A stretch of 39,531 nt of DNA from UBA7236 sp035439505 (GCA_035439505.1 DAORKJ010000028.1:1-39531); one strand, 5' to 3'; positions 8,194 to 16,949 are shown, counted from the stretch's first letter. The notes: generated by a model not told the origin, from the letters alone. Numbers and translations: made by a program.

Positions 8194-9489
8194 CTACACT
8201 ACATAAGTAAATAAAATAAATACGATGACTAAAATAACACTATAGGTGCTTATTTGTTTCAACGGAATATAAGCGGAAGGTGGTATACCTTGTTTATTAA
8301 GCGTAATCAGTAAAATTGTTTTGTTGACCACAAATGCAATTACGGTTCCGAAGGCAATACCCTGCAATCCCATAAATTGTAATAAGGTAAGGCTCAAAAT
8401 AATATTTAAAGTAAATTCGACAACCGAAGCCATCAAAATTGTTTTTTGCTGATTTAATCCCAACAAAATACTATGCGGAAATAATAAACGGGGAACTAAC
8501 AATAACATATAAATATTGAAATAAATAAAACTCTCCGAAAAAGTAGCATTAAATACTACCGGATACACCCATTGACTTACAATCAATAAAACGATACCCA
8601 CCGGAAATAAGCGATGAATTAATGTGAGCGATGCCTTTTTTACTTCGCCAAATGCCGTATTGTCCTGCCCGATTTTTAATATCATAGATGCACTTAATGC
8701 ATTTGCCAGCAACAGCGACAACGGGAATTCACGCGCGCCATATTGATAAGTTGCAAATGTGGCTTTGTCGTAATAATTATTTACAATAATACCATCCACG
8801 TAAATCGACATGCCTCCTAAAAAAAATGCCATGATTAGTGGAGATGCTTTTTGTAAATACATGACAATAAACGCCTTGTCCGGTTGGTATTCGTTATTGC
8901 GCAGCAAAAAGAAAACAGTAATGATAAATTTACATCCTGTAAATATTAATAATCCCGTTATAATGGTTTCGAAACTGCCGAAATAAAAAGCAGGAAGTGC
9001 AATTAGGGCAGTCTGAAACACCAGATGGTAGGCACTCAACCACAACAACCCTTTTACATTATTACGAGCCAATAACATATAATCCAACAAAAAGGAAATG
9101 TTATTAAAAATAAAATAACAGAGCAATAAATAAAACACATTTCCCGTATCATCGAATGCAAACAATGTTGTTAAGGGTGTGCGAAAAATGAGCATACCTA
9201 AGGCAACGCAAATGGACATGACTATTACAATAATGGCCGTTTGACCAATTACCTTGCGTTTGTTTTCATGCTGATTATACACCGATAAAAAAGTATGTGT
9301 AAGGCCATTTACCCAAAAAAAACTCAGGGTGCCTGCCAACAAAATAAAATTCTCATAATGTCCGATTACTGATGTGTCGATACCTGTTTTAGTAAGTAAA
9401 ACAGAAGTGAGTATTAATGCTCCGTATCTGGCAATTTGGAATAATTGGATTGCGTTGGTTCCCGATATTTTTTTTGGTGTGTTGTTCAC
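8194..9489 (-). CDS. Polysaccharide flippase-like (MOP superfamily) protein
   Basis: The 431-residue protein consists almost entirely of hydrophobic helices, about twelve, with short charged loops. The pattern resembles Wzx-type oligosaccharide flippases of the MOP superfamily: an N-terminal SGTNAIQLFQIARYGALIL segment, a long helix pair, and a central KASPLIMAFFLGGMSIYVDG segment. Such proteins move lipid-linked sugars across the inner membrane. No glycosyltransferase genes flank it, so the substrate is unknown. It lies 3 bp downstream of the copper ATPase gene and 2 bp upstream of the next membrane protein, so it sits in the middle of a tight operon. Confidence 0.75.
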   Translation of the reverse strand: MNNTPKKISGTNAIQLFQIARYGALILTSVLLTKTGIDTSVIGHYENFILLAGTLSFFWVNGLTHTFLSVYNQHENKRKVIGQTAIIVIVMSICVALGMLIFRTPLTTLFAFDDTGNVFYLLLCYFIFNNISFLLDYMLLARNNVKGLLWLSAYHLVFQTALIALPAFYFGSFETIITGLLIFTGCKFIITVFFLLRNNEYQPDKAFIVMYLQKASPLIMAFFLGGMSIYVDGIIVNNYYDKATFATYQYGAREFPLSLLLANALSASMILKIGQDNTAFGEVKKASLTLIHRLFPVGIVLLIVSQWVYPVVFNATFSESFIYFNIYMLLLVPRLLFPHSILLGLNQQKTILMASVVEFTLNIILSLTLLQFMGLQGIAFGTVIAFVVNKTILLITLNKQGIPPSAYIPLKQISTYSVILVIVFILFTYVV

Positions 9490-9492
9490 GTT

Positions 9493-11601
9493 TTAGCGTA
9501 ATTTTTTGGTTTTGAGCAAAATGGAATTGCCAATTACAAAAACATCGGAAAATGCCATCGACAAAGCTGCAATCATAGGGTTGAGCAGCCCGACAGCGGC
9601 AAAAGGAATGGCAATCACATTATAAAAAAACGCCCAAAATAAATTTTGTTTTATGGTGCGTAATGTTTGTTCACTTAATTGGTGAGCAGTAACTAACTTA
9701 TTTAATTTGCCATTTAATAAAATAATTTGTGCTGAATTAATAGCAATTTGCGAGGCATTACTCATTGAAATCCCCACATCAGCTTTTTCCAGTGCAGGGG
9801 AGTCGTTAATGCCATCGCCAACCATCGTTACCAGACCTTCCTTTTTTAAATCTTCAATAAATATTAATTTTTCTGCCGGTTGCTGATTACTTCTTACGAT
9901 ATCAAAACTCAATTTGCCACCTACTTCATTTACTTTCGTGCTGTTATCTCCACTGAGTAAAACTGTTTTTATCCCTTTAGATTTAAAATATTGAATAGCG
10001 GCTTCTGCATCATCTTTAATTTCATCACGAATATTAAAACCTGCCATTAGGTCTTCATTGCGTAATAAAATAATGTCAAATACATTGTTGATGGCAGTTC
10101 CGGAAATTAATTGATATTTATTACCCTGTTCATCTTCCCCAAACATACCCACACCTTTTTGTTCAGTGATATTTTTTAACTGAACATCCGCGTTGGGAGT
10201 AAAATGTTTGATTAATGAAACTGCTATGGGATGTGATGAATGTTTTTCGAGTGCATAAATAATTCCACTCACCACTTCAGTATTTGATTCGAATGCAGTA
10301 AAATTGGTCACCTTAAAATCACCTGTGGTTATGGTGCCTGTTTTATCGAAAACAACAATGGAAGTTTTTGCAAATTGTTCGGCAGTTGTTGCACCTTTAA
10401 TTAATATACCATTACGTGCAGAGCGGCCAAGGCCAACCATTATAGCAGTTGGTGTAGCTAAACCCATTGCACATGGGCAAGCTATTACTAATACTGCAAT
10501 ACTTCGCAACAATGCATCTTGTAAAACAACATGGAACCCGAAATAACTAATTAAAAAAGTAAGTAATGCAAGTGTTAACACGACCGGAACAAAAATGGCG
10601 CTGATTTTATCTGCAAGTCGTTGCACAGGTGGTTTTTGTGTTTGCGCCTGTTTTACCAATTCTATAATAGCATCTAAAGTAGTTTGTCCCGGTGGCGCGG
10701 TTATTTTACATTTTAAAATTCCAGTTGTATTAATTGTTCCACCTGAAACAATATCATTTTTTTGTTTGTAAACAGGTGCACTTTCACCACTCAACATCGA
10801 CTCATCTACATAGGCAGTTCCAAATATCACAATTCCATCAGCCGGAATGCTATCGCCGGTATTAATAAGGATAACATCATTTTTAACCAATTGTGTTGCC
10901 GGAATTTCGTCTATATGATCGCCGCCTGATAATAAATCGAAATGCACACGTTTGGCGGTGAGCGGTTGTAATTGTTTGAGCGCAGCAATTGCTGTGGTGG
11001 TTTGTTTAACACTTCGGTGTTCAATTACGTTGCCCAATAACACCAAGGTGATAATAGTAGCAGCTGTTTCAAAAAACTGGTAATCCATGCCCAGCTGATT
11101 AACAAAACCAAACACACTATATCCAAACGCAGCGGTACTGCCGGTAAATATGAGTACATCCATATTCATTATACCGGACTTAATAGAACCTAAAGCACTT
11201 TTTCCAAAATGAAAAAATCCTATTATATAAACAGGTAAACACAATAATAATTGTATAAGAGGCTGATGTAAAAACGAAAGCCCGGGCACCATTGCCAATA
11301 ACAAAAGCAATGTAAATGGCAGCGTGGCTATTAATTTTTTTTCGGTTGAAGTAAGTGCCGATTTTTTTTGTGTTGAACTTTGTTGTTCATCAACCACTTT
11401 ATAACCCAGCGATTCAATCCCGTTTACCAATTCCGGCAATTGTTTATCACCTGCGTTGGCAAAATGCACCTCTCCGGTAGCAAAATTGACGTATACATCA
11501 TCCATCCCCTTTTGTTCCAACAGACGGGTAATGCCAAGTGCGCAATTTGCACAAGTCATGCCTTCTACCTGCAATTGTATTTTCTCGTACGCTTTTTGCA
11601 T
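9493..11601 (-). CDS. copA: Copper-type P1B ATPase
   Basis: This is a heavy-metal-translocating ATPase, about 702 residues from the preferred ATG at 11601. An upstream in-frame ATG at 11655 would add 18 residues before the natural MQKAYEKIQLQVEGMTC start. One N-terminal HMA domain carries C17-A-N-C20. Further motifs are the actuator loop SGES, the intramembrane CPCAMGLATP metal site, the phosphorylated aspartate in DKTGTITTG, the SSHP nucleotide loop, and GDGINDSPAL. The CPC motif with the MTCxxC domain points to Cu(I) export. It is the first gene of a run into the flippase-like gene and diverges from a superoxide dismutase, which suits a metal or oxidative stress response. No copper-responsive regulator is visible nearby. 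Confidence 0.93.
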   Translation of the reverse strand: MQKAYEKIQLQVEGMTCANCALGITRLLEQKGMDDVYVNFATGEVHFANAGDKQLPELVNGIESLGYKVVDEQQSSTQKKSALTSTEKKLIATLPFTLLLLLAMVPGLSFLHQPLIQLLLCLPVYIIGFFHFGKSALGSIKSGIMNMDVLIFTGSTAAFGYSVFGFVNQLGMDYQFFETAATIITLVLLGNVIEHRSVKQTTTAIAALKQLQPLTAKRVHFDLLSGGDHIDEIPATQLVKNDVILINTGDSIPADGIVIFGTAYVDESMLSGESAPVYKQKNDIVSGGTINTTGILKCKITAPPGQTTLDAIIELVKQAQTQKPPVQRLADKISAIFVPVVLTLALLTFLISYFGFHVVLQDALLRSIAVLVIACPCAMGLATPTAIMVGLGRSARNGILIKGATTAEQFAKTSIVVFDKTGTITTGDFKVTNFTAFESNTEVVSGIIYALEKHSSHPIAVSLIKHFTPNADVQLKNITEQKGVGMFGEDEQGNKYQLISGTAINNVFDIILLRNEDLMAGFNIRDEIKDDAEAAIQYFKSKGIKTVLLSGDNSTKVNEVGGKLSFDIVRSNQQPAEKLIFIEDLKKEGLVTMVGDGINDSPALEKADVGISMSNASQIAINSAQIILLNGKLNKLVTAHQLSEQTLRTIKQNLFWAFFYNVIAIPFAAVGLLNPMIAALSMAFSDVFVIGNSILLKTKKLR

Positions 11602-11720
11602 ATATCCGAACGTAAAGGTAATTATTCTGTTAACGATAGGGATAGCGTTAATCACATTCCCATAACTACTATTCCACGAAAAACAATACCTTCATGTAAT
11701 AAATTGAACAAATACTATTT

Positions 11721-12491
11721 ATGAATAATTCAAATACAAATTCTCGTCGCAGCTTTCTTAAGAAGGGAGCCCTTGCTGCAATTGGTGTTGGCGTACTTAA
11801 TTCTTTAACTGCCAATGAACTTTATGCCGGAACGGTAAACGGTAATCTGGAAATGCCTCCTGTGGATGGCGCATTCGAATTGCCGAAGCTTGACTACGCC
11901 TATAATGCTTTAGAACCATTTATTGATGCTAAAACCATGGAAATTCACCACAGTAAGCATCATCAAACCTATGTAACCAAACTCAATGAGGCAATTGAAA
12001 AAGCGCCGGAACTGAAAGGTAAGTCGCTGATGGAGTTGGTTGCCAATATTAATGCAGCACCTGAATCTGTTCGTACTGCCATCCGCAATCACGGTGGCGG
12101 GCATTTTAATCACTCATTTTTCTGGAAATCAATGTCGCCGGACGCTAAAAATACGGCTGCTTCTGCCGAATTAACTGCTGCTATCAACGCCAAATGGACC
12201 AGCATGGATAATTTCAAGGCGGAATTTGCCAAGTCGGCAACAGGCGTTTTTGGTTCAGGATGGGCTTGGTTAATCAAGGATAAGGAAAATAACCTGAGCT
12301 TAACCACCACTGCTAATCAGGACAGTCCCATTATGGATATTGCTGCCATGCGCGGTAAACCGATTTTAGGTATAGATGTATGGGAACATGCCTATTACCT
12401 GAAGCATCAAAATAAAAGAGCCGATTATATCGCCGACTTCTGGAATGTAATAGACTGGAACCAGGTGAGTAAATGGTATGCCGAATTATAA
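11721..12491 (+). CDS. Tat-exported Fe/Mn superoxide dismutase, Mn-like
   Basis: The 256-residue enzyme converts superoxide to oxygen and hydrogen peroxide. An N-terminal twin-arginine signal (SRRSFLKKGALAAIGVGVL, about 8-26) sends the folded protein across the inner membrane. The metal ligands are visible: the His in MEIHHSKHHQTY, the His in GGHFNHSFFW, the Asp in GIDVWEHAYY, and the His three residues after it. GGHFNHSFFW and the glutamine in TTANQDSP are features of manganese rather than iron enzymes. Length beyond a typical 200-residue SOD is explained by the signal and linker. It diverges from the copper ATPase. A stem-loop follows it at 12510. Confidence 0.92.
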   Translation: MNNSNTNSRRSFLKKGALAAIGVGVLNSLTANELYAGTVNGNLEMPPVDGAFELPKLDYAYNALEPFIDAKTMEIHHSKHHQTYVTKLNEAIEKAPELKGKSLMELVANINAAPESVRTAIRNHGGGHFNHSFFWKSMSPDAKNTAASAELTAAINAKWTSMDNFKAEFAKSATGVFGSGWAWLIKDKENNLSLTTTANQDSPIMDIAAMRGKPILGIDVWEHAYYLKHQNKRADYIADFWNVIDWNQVSKWYAEL

Positions 12492-12509
12492 ACAGGCATT
12501 GTAGTCTTC

Positions 12510-12552
12510 ATTTGCCGATAGTAAAGCACAAGATTTTTTGCTATCGGCAAAT
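12510..12552 (+). terminator. Stem-loop after superoxide dismutase
   Basis: ATTTGCCGATAG at 12510-12521 pairs perfectly with CTATCGGCAAAT at 12541-12552 across a 19-base loop. The stem ends 29 bp before the tRNA promoter, so it separates the two transcripts. The T-run after it is weak. Confidence 0.6.
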
Positions 12553-12580
12553 TTCATTTTAAAGTGATAATTTTTTGCGT

Positions 12581-12588
12581 TAACTTTG
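12581..12588 (+). promoter_or_regulatory. -7 element for tRNA-His
   Basis: TAACTTTG matches TAnnTTTG and lies 17 bp before the tRNA-His gene (G-1 at 12606), consistent with a short 5' leader. No clear -33 TTG is seen at 19-21 bp spacing. Confidence 0.6.
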
Positions 12589-12605
12589 CACCACTTTTTA
12601 TAAAT

Positions 12606-12681
12606 GGTGACTGTAGCTCAGTTTGGTTAGAGCATCGGATTGTGGTTCCGAGGGTCGTGGGTTCGAGCCCCATCAGTCACC
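12606..12681 (+). tRNA. tRNA-His (GTG)
   Basis: A full cloverleaf can be drawn. The acceptor GTGACTG at 12607-12613 pairs with CAGTCAC at 12674-12680. The anticodon stem TCGGA/TCCGA holds the loop TTGTGGT with anticodon GTG, and the T-arm contains GGTTCGAGCCC. The extra G at 12606 (G-1) and the opposing C at 12681 (C73) are the identity pair of bacterial tRNA-His. The CCA end is not encoded and must be added after transcription. Confidence 0.96.
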
Positions 12682-12689
12682 CATCAAAG

Positions 12690-12713
12690 ATCCGCCCTGC
12701 AGCGGATTTTTTT
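12690..12713 (+). terminator. Intrinsic terminator after tRNA-His
   Basis: ATCCGC at 12690-12695 pairs with GCGGAT at 12702-12707 around CCTGCA, followed by a run of seven Ts at 12707-12713. The T-run contains two bases of the antiporter's stop codon (TTA at 12712-12714 on this strand), so the convergent transcripts end in the same few bases. Confidence 0.8.
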
Positions 12714-14862
12714 ATTTCCCCTTTTTATTGCTCGATGAAAATGCTTTATAAACCGTTTTTCCAATGGTATTGATTCGTTCAAAGTTTTCTTTAAACGGTG
12801 ATGGTGATAATACGCTGTATTGGAAATTCATATCGTTGGAGCCGGAATCCATTTGGAATGGATATAACAAAATAAAACTGTGATCTTCAAAATGTTTATT
12901 TAATCGCAACGGCACTTGTTCCAGTGAAGAGAAATAAGAAACACTTTTTTGACGTGCACTAACTACAATAAATAAATCACCTTGTTTTAAATTACCGGCA
13001 ATACTTTTAATGTCATCCCAATCGGTAAACTCGCTGTATTCCGCATTGAGTTTTAAATTTTTATCGTTGATGGCATCTATCAACTCCAATGTTTTTCTTT
13101 CACCCCAAAAAATACATTTTGCACCAATATGATGTGACAAATGTTTTACGCCTTCTAACCACCGGAAAAAACCACTTTCAAATTCGGCATTAGGTGGCAT
13201 TAAAATGGCAATACGATTAAAATTATTGAGGGGAGAAATAATTTTACTCACCCACAACATTTGATCGGATGTTTGAACAATTTTGTGTAACACCGAGCCA
13301 AAGATGCGATCGCTGGTGCTCACTTTTTCGTGCCAGCCCATCACTACTTCTGTAATACCTAACTCTTTAATAGCACTGGATACACCTGCTGCCACGTTGA
13401 CATCTACGCGGGTTAAAATTTGTACATTGGTATCGGCGCTGGAAATATGTTCTGCAGCAAGTTGTAAATTGCGTTTACCTTCAATTAATTTTAATCGGGC
13501 ATTTTCCCCATCTTCAATAACAGCAAGCGGATAAATAGGTTCTTTAGATTTTGGGTTGCGAATTAATAATGATAAATCCAATAATATTTTTGCCGATTGC
13601 GGATTGCCAACAGGAACCAAAATACGCTCCAACACTTCGGGTTCTGTATCTATTTTGCCACTTTCGTTTACGACATAATTTCTACCCGCCGATTCGGTGA
13701 CAAATGAACTTACCAGACAACTTACTAAAATTACAATGATGGTTCCGTTTAATATGGTTTCGTCTAATAAACCTAAATCGAAAGCCACTAAAATAATAGC
13801 CAATGTGGCTGCTGCGTGTGCAGTACTTAATCCGAAAATAAGATGGCGTTCTATTTTTGAAAAATAAAATACTTTTTGGGTAATCCATGCAGCTAAATAT
13901 TTGGTACTTAATGCAACTACCACCAAAACACCGGCAATATACAATGCATATGTGCCACCAAATAATACCTGCAGGTCGATAATCATACCTACGTTAATCA
14001 GAAAAAACGGAATAAAAATATTGTTACCAACAAATACAATCCTGTTTTTCAGGGTAGATTGTAATGGGATTAACCTGTTTAATGCAATACCGGCTAAAAA
14101 TGCACCGATAATATGTTCGAGGCCTGCTAACTGCGATAAAAATGCTGCGAGAAATACGAGAGTTAACACAAAAATAAACTGCGAGCCACCTTCATTTTCC
14201 AGTTTGCTGAACAACCATTTTGCAATTATCGGAAAAAGGTAAATTACGATAATGGCAAATACTACAATCGAAATACCCAACCGCACCCAAAACATGGTAT
14301 CGGTTTTGTCCATCGAAAAATTGGTCACCACCGAAAATAACAAGAGCACCAGGGTGTCGGTGATAATTGTACCGCCAACAGTTATGGTCACCGGCCGTTT
14401 ACGTGTAATTCCCAGTCGGTTGACAATTGGGTATGCCACCAGTGTTTGGGTAGAAAACATACTGGCTGTAATCAATGATGGAATGAAATCGAGATGGAGC
14501 AGGTATTTACAAACAGCAAAACCGATGATAAACGGGACCGCAAAGGTGAGTAGCCCGAAAACCACACTAGATTTTGCGTTTTTTTTGAAGCCATTCATCT
14601 CAATTTCGAGACCGGCCAAAAACATGATATATAGTAAACCTACTGTACCAAACAAAACAATAGCACCATCGCGTTCAAGCAAATGAAAGCCATGCGGACC
14701 AATAGTTACACCGGCTACAATCATTACCACAATAGCAGGAATGCGCAGCTTATTTAACAATATAGGTGAAATGAGGATGATGCATAACACCAGGGTAAAT
14801 ATGATAACCGGCTCCGTAAAAGGAGTGCTCAAATCAAGCAGGAGCGGCATCAGTCTTTCCAT
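12712..14862 (-). CDS. CPA2-family cation:proton antiporter with USP-like tail
   Basis: The 716-residue protein begins with an Na+/H+ exchanger domain of the monovalent cation:proton antiporter-2 family. About 12 hydrophobic helices run to residue ~385, opening with LRIPAIVVMIVAGVTIGPHG and containing the GAFLAGIALNRL segment. A soluble C-terminal part follows, with ILVPVGNPQSAKILLDLSLLI near 415 resembling a universal stress protein fold. Such proteins exchange Na+ or K+ for protons at the inner membrane; KefB-like members respond to electrophiles. The ion here is unknown. The gene is monocistronic, ends in the tRNA-His terminator, and has a near-leaderless TATCTTTG promoter. Confidence 0.88.
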   Translation of the reverse strand: MERLMPLLLDLSTPFTEPVIIFTLVLCIILISPILLNKLRIPAIVVMIVAGVTIGPHGFHLLERDGAIVLFGTVGLLYIMFLAGLEIEMNGFKKNAKSSVVFGLLTFAVPFIIGFAVCKYLLHLDFIPSLITASMFSTQTLVAYPIVNRLGITRKRPVTITVGGTIITDTLVLLLFSVVTNFSMDKTDTMFWVRLGISIVVFAIIVIYLFPIIAKWLFSKLENEGGSQFIFVLTLVFLAAFLSQLAGLEHIIGAFLAGIALNRLIPLQSTLKNRIVFVGNNIFIPFFLINVGMIIDLQVLFGGTYALYIAGVLVVVALSTKYLAAWITQKVFYFSKIERHLIFGLSTAHAAATLAIILVAFDLGLLDETILNGTIIVILVSCLVSSFVTESAGRNYVVNESGKIDTEPEVLERILVPVGNPQSAKILLDLSLLIRNPKSKEPIYPLAVIEDGENARLKLIEGKRNLQLAAEHISSADTNVQILTRVDVNVAAGVSSAIKELGITEVVMGWHEKVSTSDRIFGSVLHKIVQTSDQMLWVSKIISPLNNFNRIAILMPPNAEFESGFFRWLEGVKHLSHHIGAKCIFWGERKTLELIDAINDKNLKLNAEYSEFTDWDDIKSIAGNLKQGDLFIVVSARQKSVSYFSSLEQVPLRLNKHFEDHSFILLYPFQMDSGSNDMNFQYSVLSPSPFKENFERINTIGKTVYKAFSSSNKKGK

Positions 14863-15042
14863 TTTGCCGCAAAGATACGGAAGTAATNNNNNNNNNNNNN
14901 NNNNNNNNNNNNNNNNNNNNNNNNNNNNNNNNNNNNNNNNNNNNNNNNNNNNNNNNNNNNNNNNNNNNNNNNNNNNNNNNNNNNNNNATCAAGCAGGAGC
15001 GGCATCAGTCTTTCCATTTTGCCGCAAAGATACGGAAGTAAT
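14833..15042. other. False gap: 100 N between identical 55-bp contig ends
   Basis: Positions 14833-14887 and 14988-15042 are identical over exactly 55 bases, and between them is a run of exactly 100 N. This is what a scaffolder leaves when two contigs that overlap by one assembly k-mer are joined without merging. The real sequence most likely continues from 14887 straight to 15043. Apart from the antiporter start and its promoter, the 14863-15190 stretch holds no gene. Confidence 0.85.
14870..14877 (-). promoter_or_regulatory. -7 element for the antiporter gene
   Basis: On the minus strand TATCTTTG matches TAnnTTTG, with only 7 bases before the ATG at 14862. It lies within the duplicated 55-bp contig end, so a second, artificial copy appears after the gap. 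Confidence 0.6.
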
Positions 15043-15105
15043 CACGATGGTAGGTGGTAAAGGGGAAAAGCAGGGCAGGGGGATATTAAAATAAGCGTAA
15101 ATGGA

Positions 15106-15133
15106 AAAAGGTCGGAATAATTACCGACCTTTT
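15106..15133 (-). terminator. Stem-loop after the small membrane gene cluster
   Basis: AAAAGGTCGG at 15106-15115 pairs with CCGACCTTTT at 15124-15133 around an 8-base loop. It lies 57 bp downstream of the last gene of the minus-strand membrane cluster. The A/T outer pairs supply the U tract on either strand. Confidence 0.65.
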
Positions 15134-15190
15134 AAACAGAAATTTATTTATGATTTACAATAGCTGCAATTAAATAATTAGTTGTTTTTT

Positions 15191-15859
15191 CTACTTGAAA
15201 ATTTCAATAAGATTATGCAATAAGTTGGTATAAAAATTACCCCGTATTTCCTGAAAAAAAATAAATTTCCCTTCCTGCACGCCAAAAAACGGACGTAAGG
15301 TCCAGGCCATTTGTGTGCCTACAAAGGCATATAATAATAACCATAAGCGCAATAGTTTTTTTCTACGTACAAAATTTTTCCCATTTTCTTCCTCTAATTC
15401 GCCCAACAACAATACATACAATTGCCGCGCACCTATAAAACCTGATATGGCAAAAAATAATACGTTCAACAATTTAAACGCCACATAATTATTCATGGTT
15501 AGCAGAAAAAATAAAGTAACCGGAGCAAATCCTACCAATAAAATAGACGTAATGGTAATACCCGTTAATGCGAGGGCTACCGTTTGTAAAATATTAGATT
15601 TAGAACCTAAAAAACTGTCGAAAATAAAATAGGTTGGGAGACAAATCATTAACGTTAATAAATATAACATGGGCAATTTCACCATGCCGGCCATTGCCTG
15701 TAATATCCCTTGTTGTAAGCCGATTATAAATCCGTATGCAGCAAATGCTATTGTGCTGGTTATTAATAAATCGGTAATGCGGCGTTTCAGGTTGTCGTTA
15801 GTAGTTATACCATTAATAAAATTGCCTTTGTGTTGTAATAAATTTACGAGTGTGGTCAT
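15191..15859 (-). CDS. Conserved multi-pass membrane protein
   Basis: The preferred start is the ATG at 15859 (MTTLVNLLQHKGNF), 22 bp after the upstream stop. An ATG at 15904 in the same frame would overlap the upstream gene by 23 bp. The protein of about 222 residues has some five to six hydrophobic helices with a conserved-looking core (LQAMAGMVKLPMLYLLTLMI, FDSFLGSKSNILQTVALALT). It resembles a membrane family of cyanobacteria and Bacteroidota that databases sometimes label, misleadingly, as WH2 actin-binding; I treat its function as unknown. It is the last of four membrane-protein genes in one run. Confidence 0.75.
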   Translation of the reverse strand: MTTLVNLLQHKGNFINGITTNDNLKRRITDLLITSTIAFAAYGFIIGLQQGILQAMAGMVKLPMLYLLTLMICLPTYFIFDSFLGSKSNILQTVALALTGITITSILLVGFAPVTLFFLLTMNNYVAFKLLNVLFFAISGFIGARQLYVLLLGELEEENGKNFVRRKKLLRLWLLLYAFVGTQMAWTLRPFFGVQEGKFIFFQEIRGNFYTNLLHNLIEIFK

Positions 15860-15881
15860 AGTTGTAATTTGATTGTATAAA

Positions 15882-16328
15882 TTATTGAATAGGTAATGGG
15901 GCATCCTCCTTTTGTTCGGTTAATGCTCCCGAATTTTGTAAAGTTTTACGGAATAAATAAACACCCAGGATAACGGTTAAACTATACGCAGAAATTAATA
16001 GCACATCGTGTATAAAAATCTCGTCCATTTTTTTGCGATAAACAAATCCGATAACATTGGCAGCACAACATACCGCGCCAAACAACGCCATTACCCAAAG
16101 TTGATATCGGAGTGACCATGATGTTTTGGATACTAGTTTAACAACAATAAAAAATAATATCAAGGAAGGAATACCTCTGGTAATAGCGAAAAATATCAAG
16201 TATAAGGAGATGATAAAAATCCCGGGGTCAACAGCAACACAGGCTAAAGCAAAACAGGTCAATAAACTGCCAACAAGGGTTGCAAATCCCCATACTTTGA
16301 CTGCGAATGTTAATTGTTTATCCATCAT
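15882..16328 (-). CDS. Small four-helix membrane protein, unknown
   Basis: The 148-residue protein has about four hydrophobic helices and a charged C-terminal tail rich in Q, E and D. No family is recognised. Its ATG overlaps the stop of the preceding gene by 4 bp, which suggests translational coupling. It is the third of four membrane genes, so a joint role in one membrane assembly is possible but unproven. Confidence 0.7.
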   Translation of the reverse strand: MMDKQLTFAVKVWGFATLVGSLLTCFALACVAVDPGIFIISLYLIFFAITRGIPSLILFFIVVKLVSKTSWSLRYQLWVMALFGAVCCAANVIGFVYRKKMDEIFIHDVLLISAYSLTVILGVYLFRKTLQNSGALTEQKEDAPLPIQ

Positions 16329-16732
16329 GGTTTAAGTAATTCGGAATAAAAATTAAAATTTTCGAAAAAAGCATACGAAATGGTTACTACAATACTCAAT
16401 ACTGCATATACCATTAAAAACCAGGAAGATTTATTTCTTCTGTAATGGATATCGATAAAAACATTATCACTATTCGGATTAAACTCGATAAACATAACGG
16501 CTTTCAGATTTACCAAAAATGTAATGGTAGGTAATCCTATCATAATCATTAATGTAAATAATGAGGAAATCTGGTCTACAGGTAACATAATTTCCTGGAC
16601 GATTACCGGTTTTTCAAAACCAACCGCCAATACAACCCCAAGCCAGAATAAAGAGGGTACCGCCATAAGTATCAATCCCGCCCTTGTTGCGAAGGTTACG
16701 GGACTCATTGTTGTTTCTTTCATTGTTATCAT
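16325..16732 (-). CDS. Small membrane protein, unknown
   Basis: The 135-residue protein has three or four hydrophobic helices and an asparagine-rich central loop (FNPNSDNVFIDIHYRR). No family is recognised. The start is uncertain: in-frame ATGs at 16732, 16723 and 16708 all lie inside the 3' part of the upstream open frame. The last (MSPVTFATRAGLIL) would reduce the overlap to about 95 bp. The gene is coupled to the next by a 4-bp overlap. Confidence 0.65.
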   Translation of the reverse strand: MITMKETTMSPVTFATRAGLILMAVPSLFWLGVVLAVGFEKPVIVQEIMLPVDQISSLFTLMIMIGLPTITFLVNLKAVMFIEFNPNSDNVFIDIHYRRNKSSWFLMVYAVLSIVVTISYAFFENFNFYSELLKP

Positions 16733-16949
16733 TTTTATTTGTTGATGTATTTATTGCTATAAAAAAATAAATGGCCGCTAAGCTTGTTCCATACGGCAAA
16801 TAACCAATCAAGGTATCGCTCGCTGAATGCGCATGTCGGTCAATACCCACAAAAAGCCCGGCGGCTAATACCATAAGCACTCCGGTAATTAACCAGCCAA
16901 AACCGTACACTGGGACATATATCCAACCTTGTTTTTTAAAGAGTTTCAT
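16614..16949 (-). CDS. Small membrane protein, possibly with frameshifted end
   Basis: The first ~75 residues look like a genuine small protein: KLFKKQGWIYVPVYGFGWLI, two or more hydrophobic helices, and a HSASDTLIGYLP loop. After INTSTNKNDNN the frame runs through the start region of the next gene and becomes low-complexity, rich in N, R and G. The true protein may stop earlier, with a sequencing error or frameshift creating the tail. Otherwise it has an unusually long overlap of 95-119 bp with the next gene. It is the first gene of the four-gene membrane cluster, with a good promoter upstream. Confidence 0.55.
   Translation of the reverse strand: MKLFKKQGWIYVPVYGFGWLITGVLMVLAAGLFVGIDRHAHSASDTLIGYLPYGTSLAAIYFFIAINTSTNKNDNNERNNNESRNLRNKGGIDTYGGTLFILAWGCIGGWF

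Noticed and set aside
11602..11655. Longer start for the copper ATPase
   Set aside because: The 18 extra residues precede a natural MQKAYEK start and resemble translated intergenic sequence.
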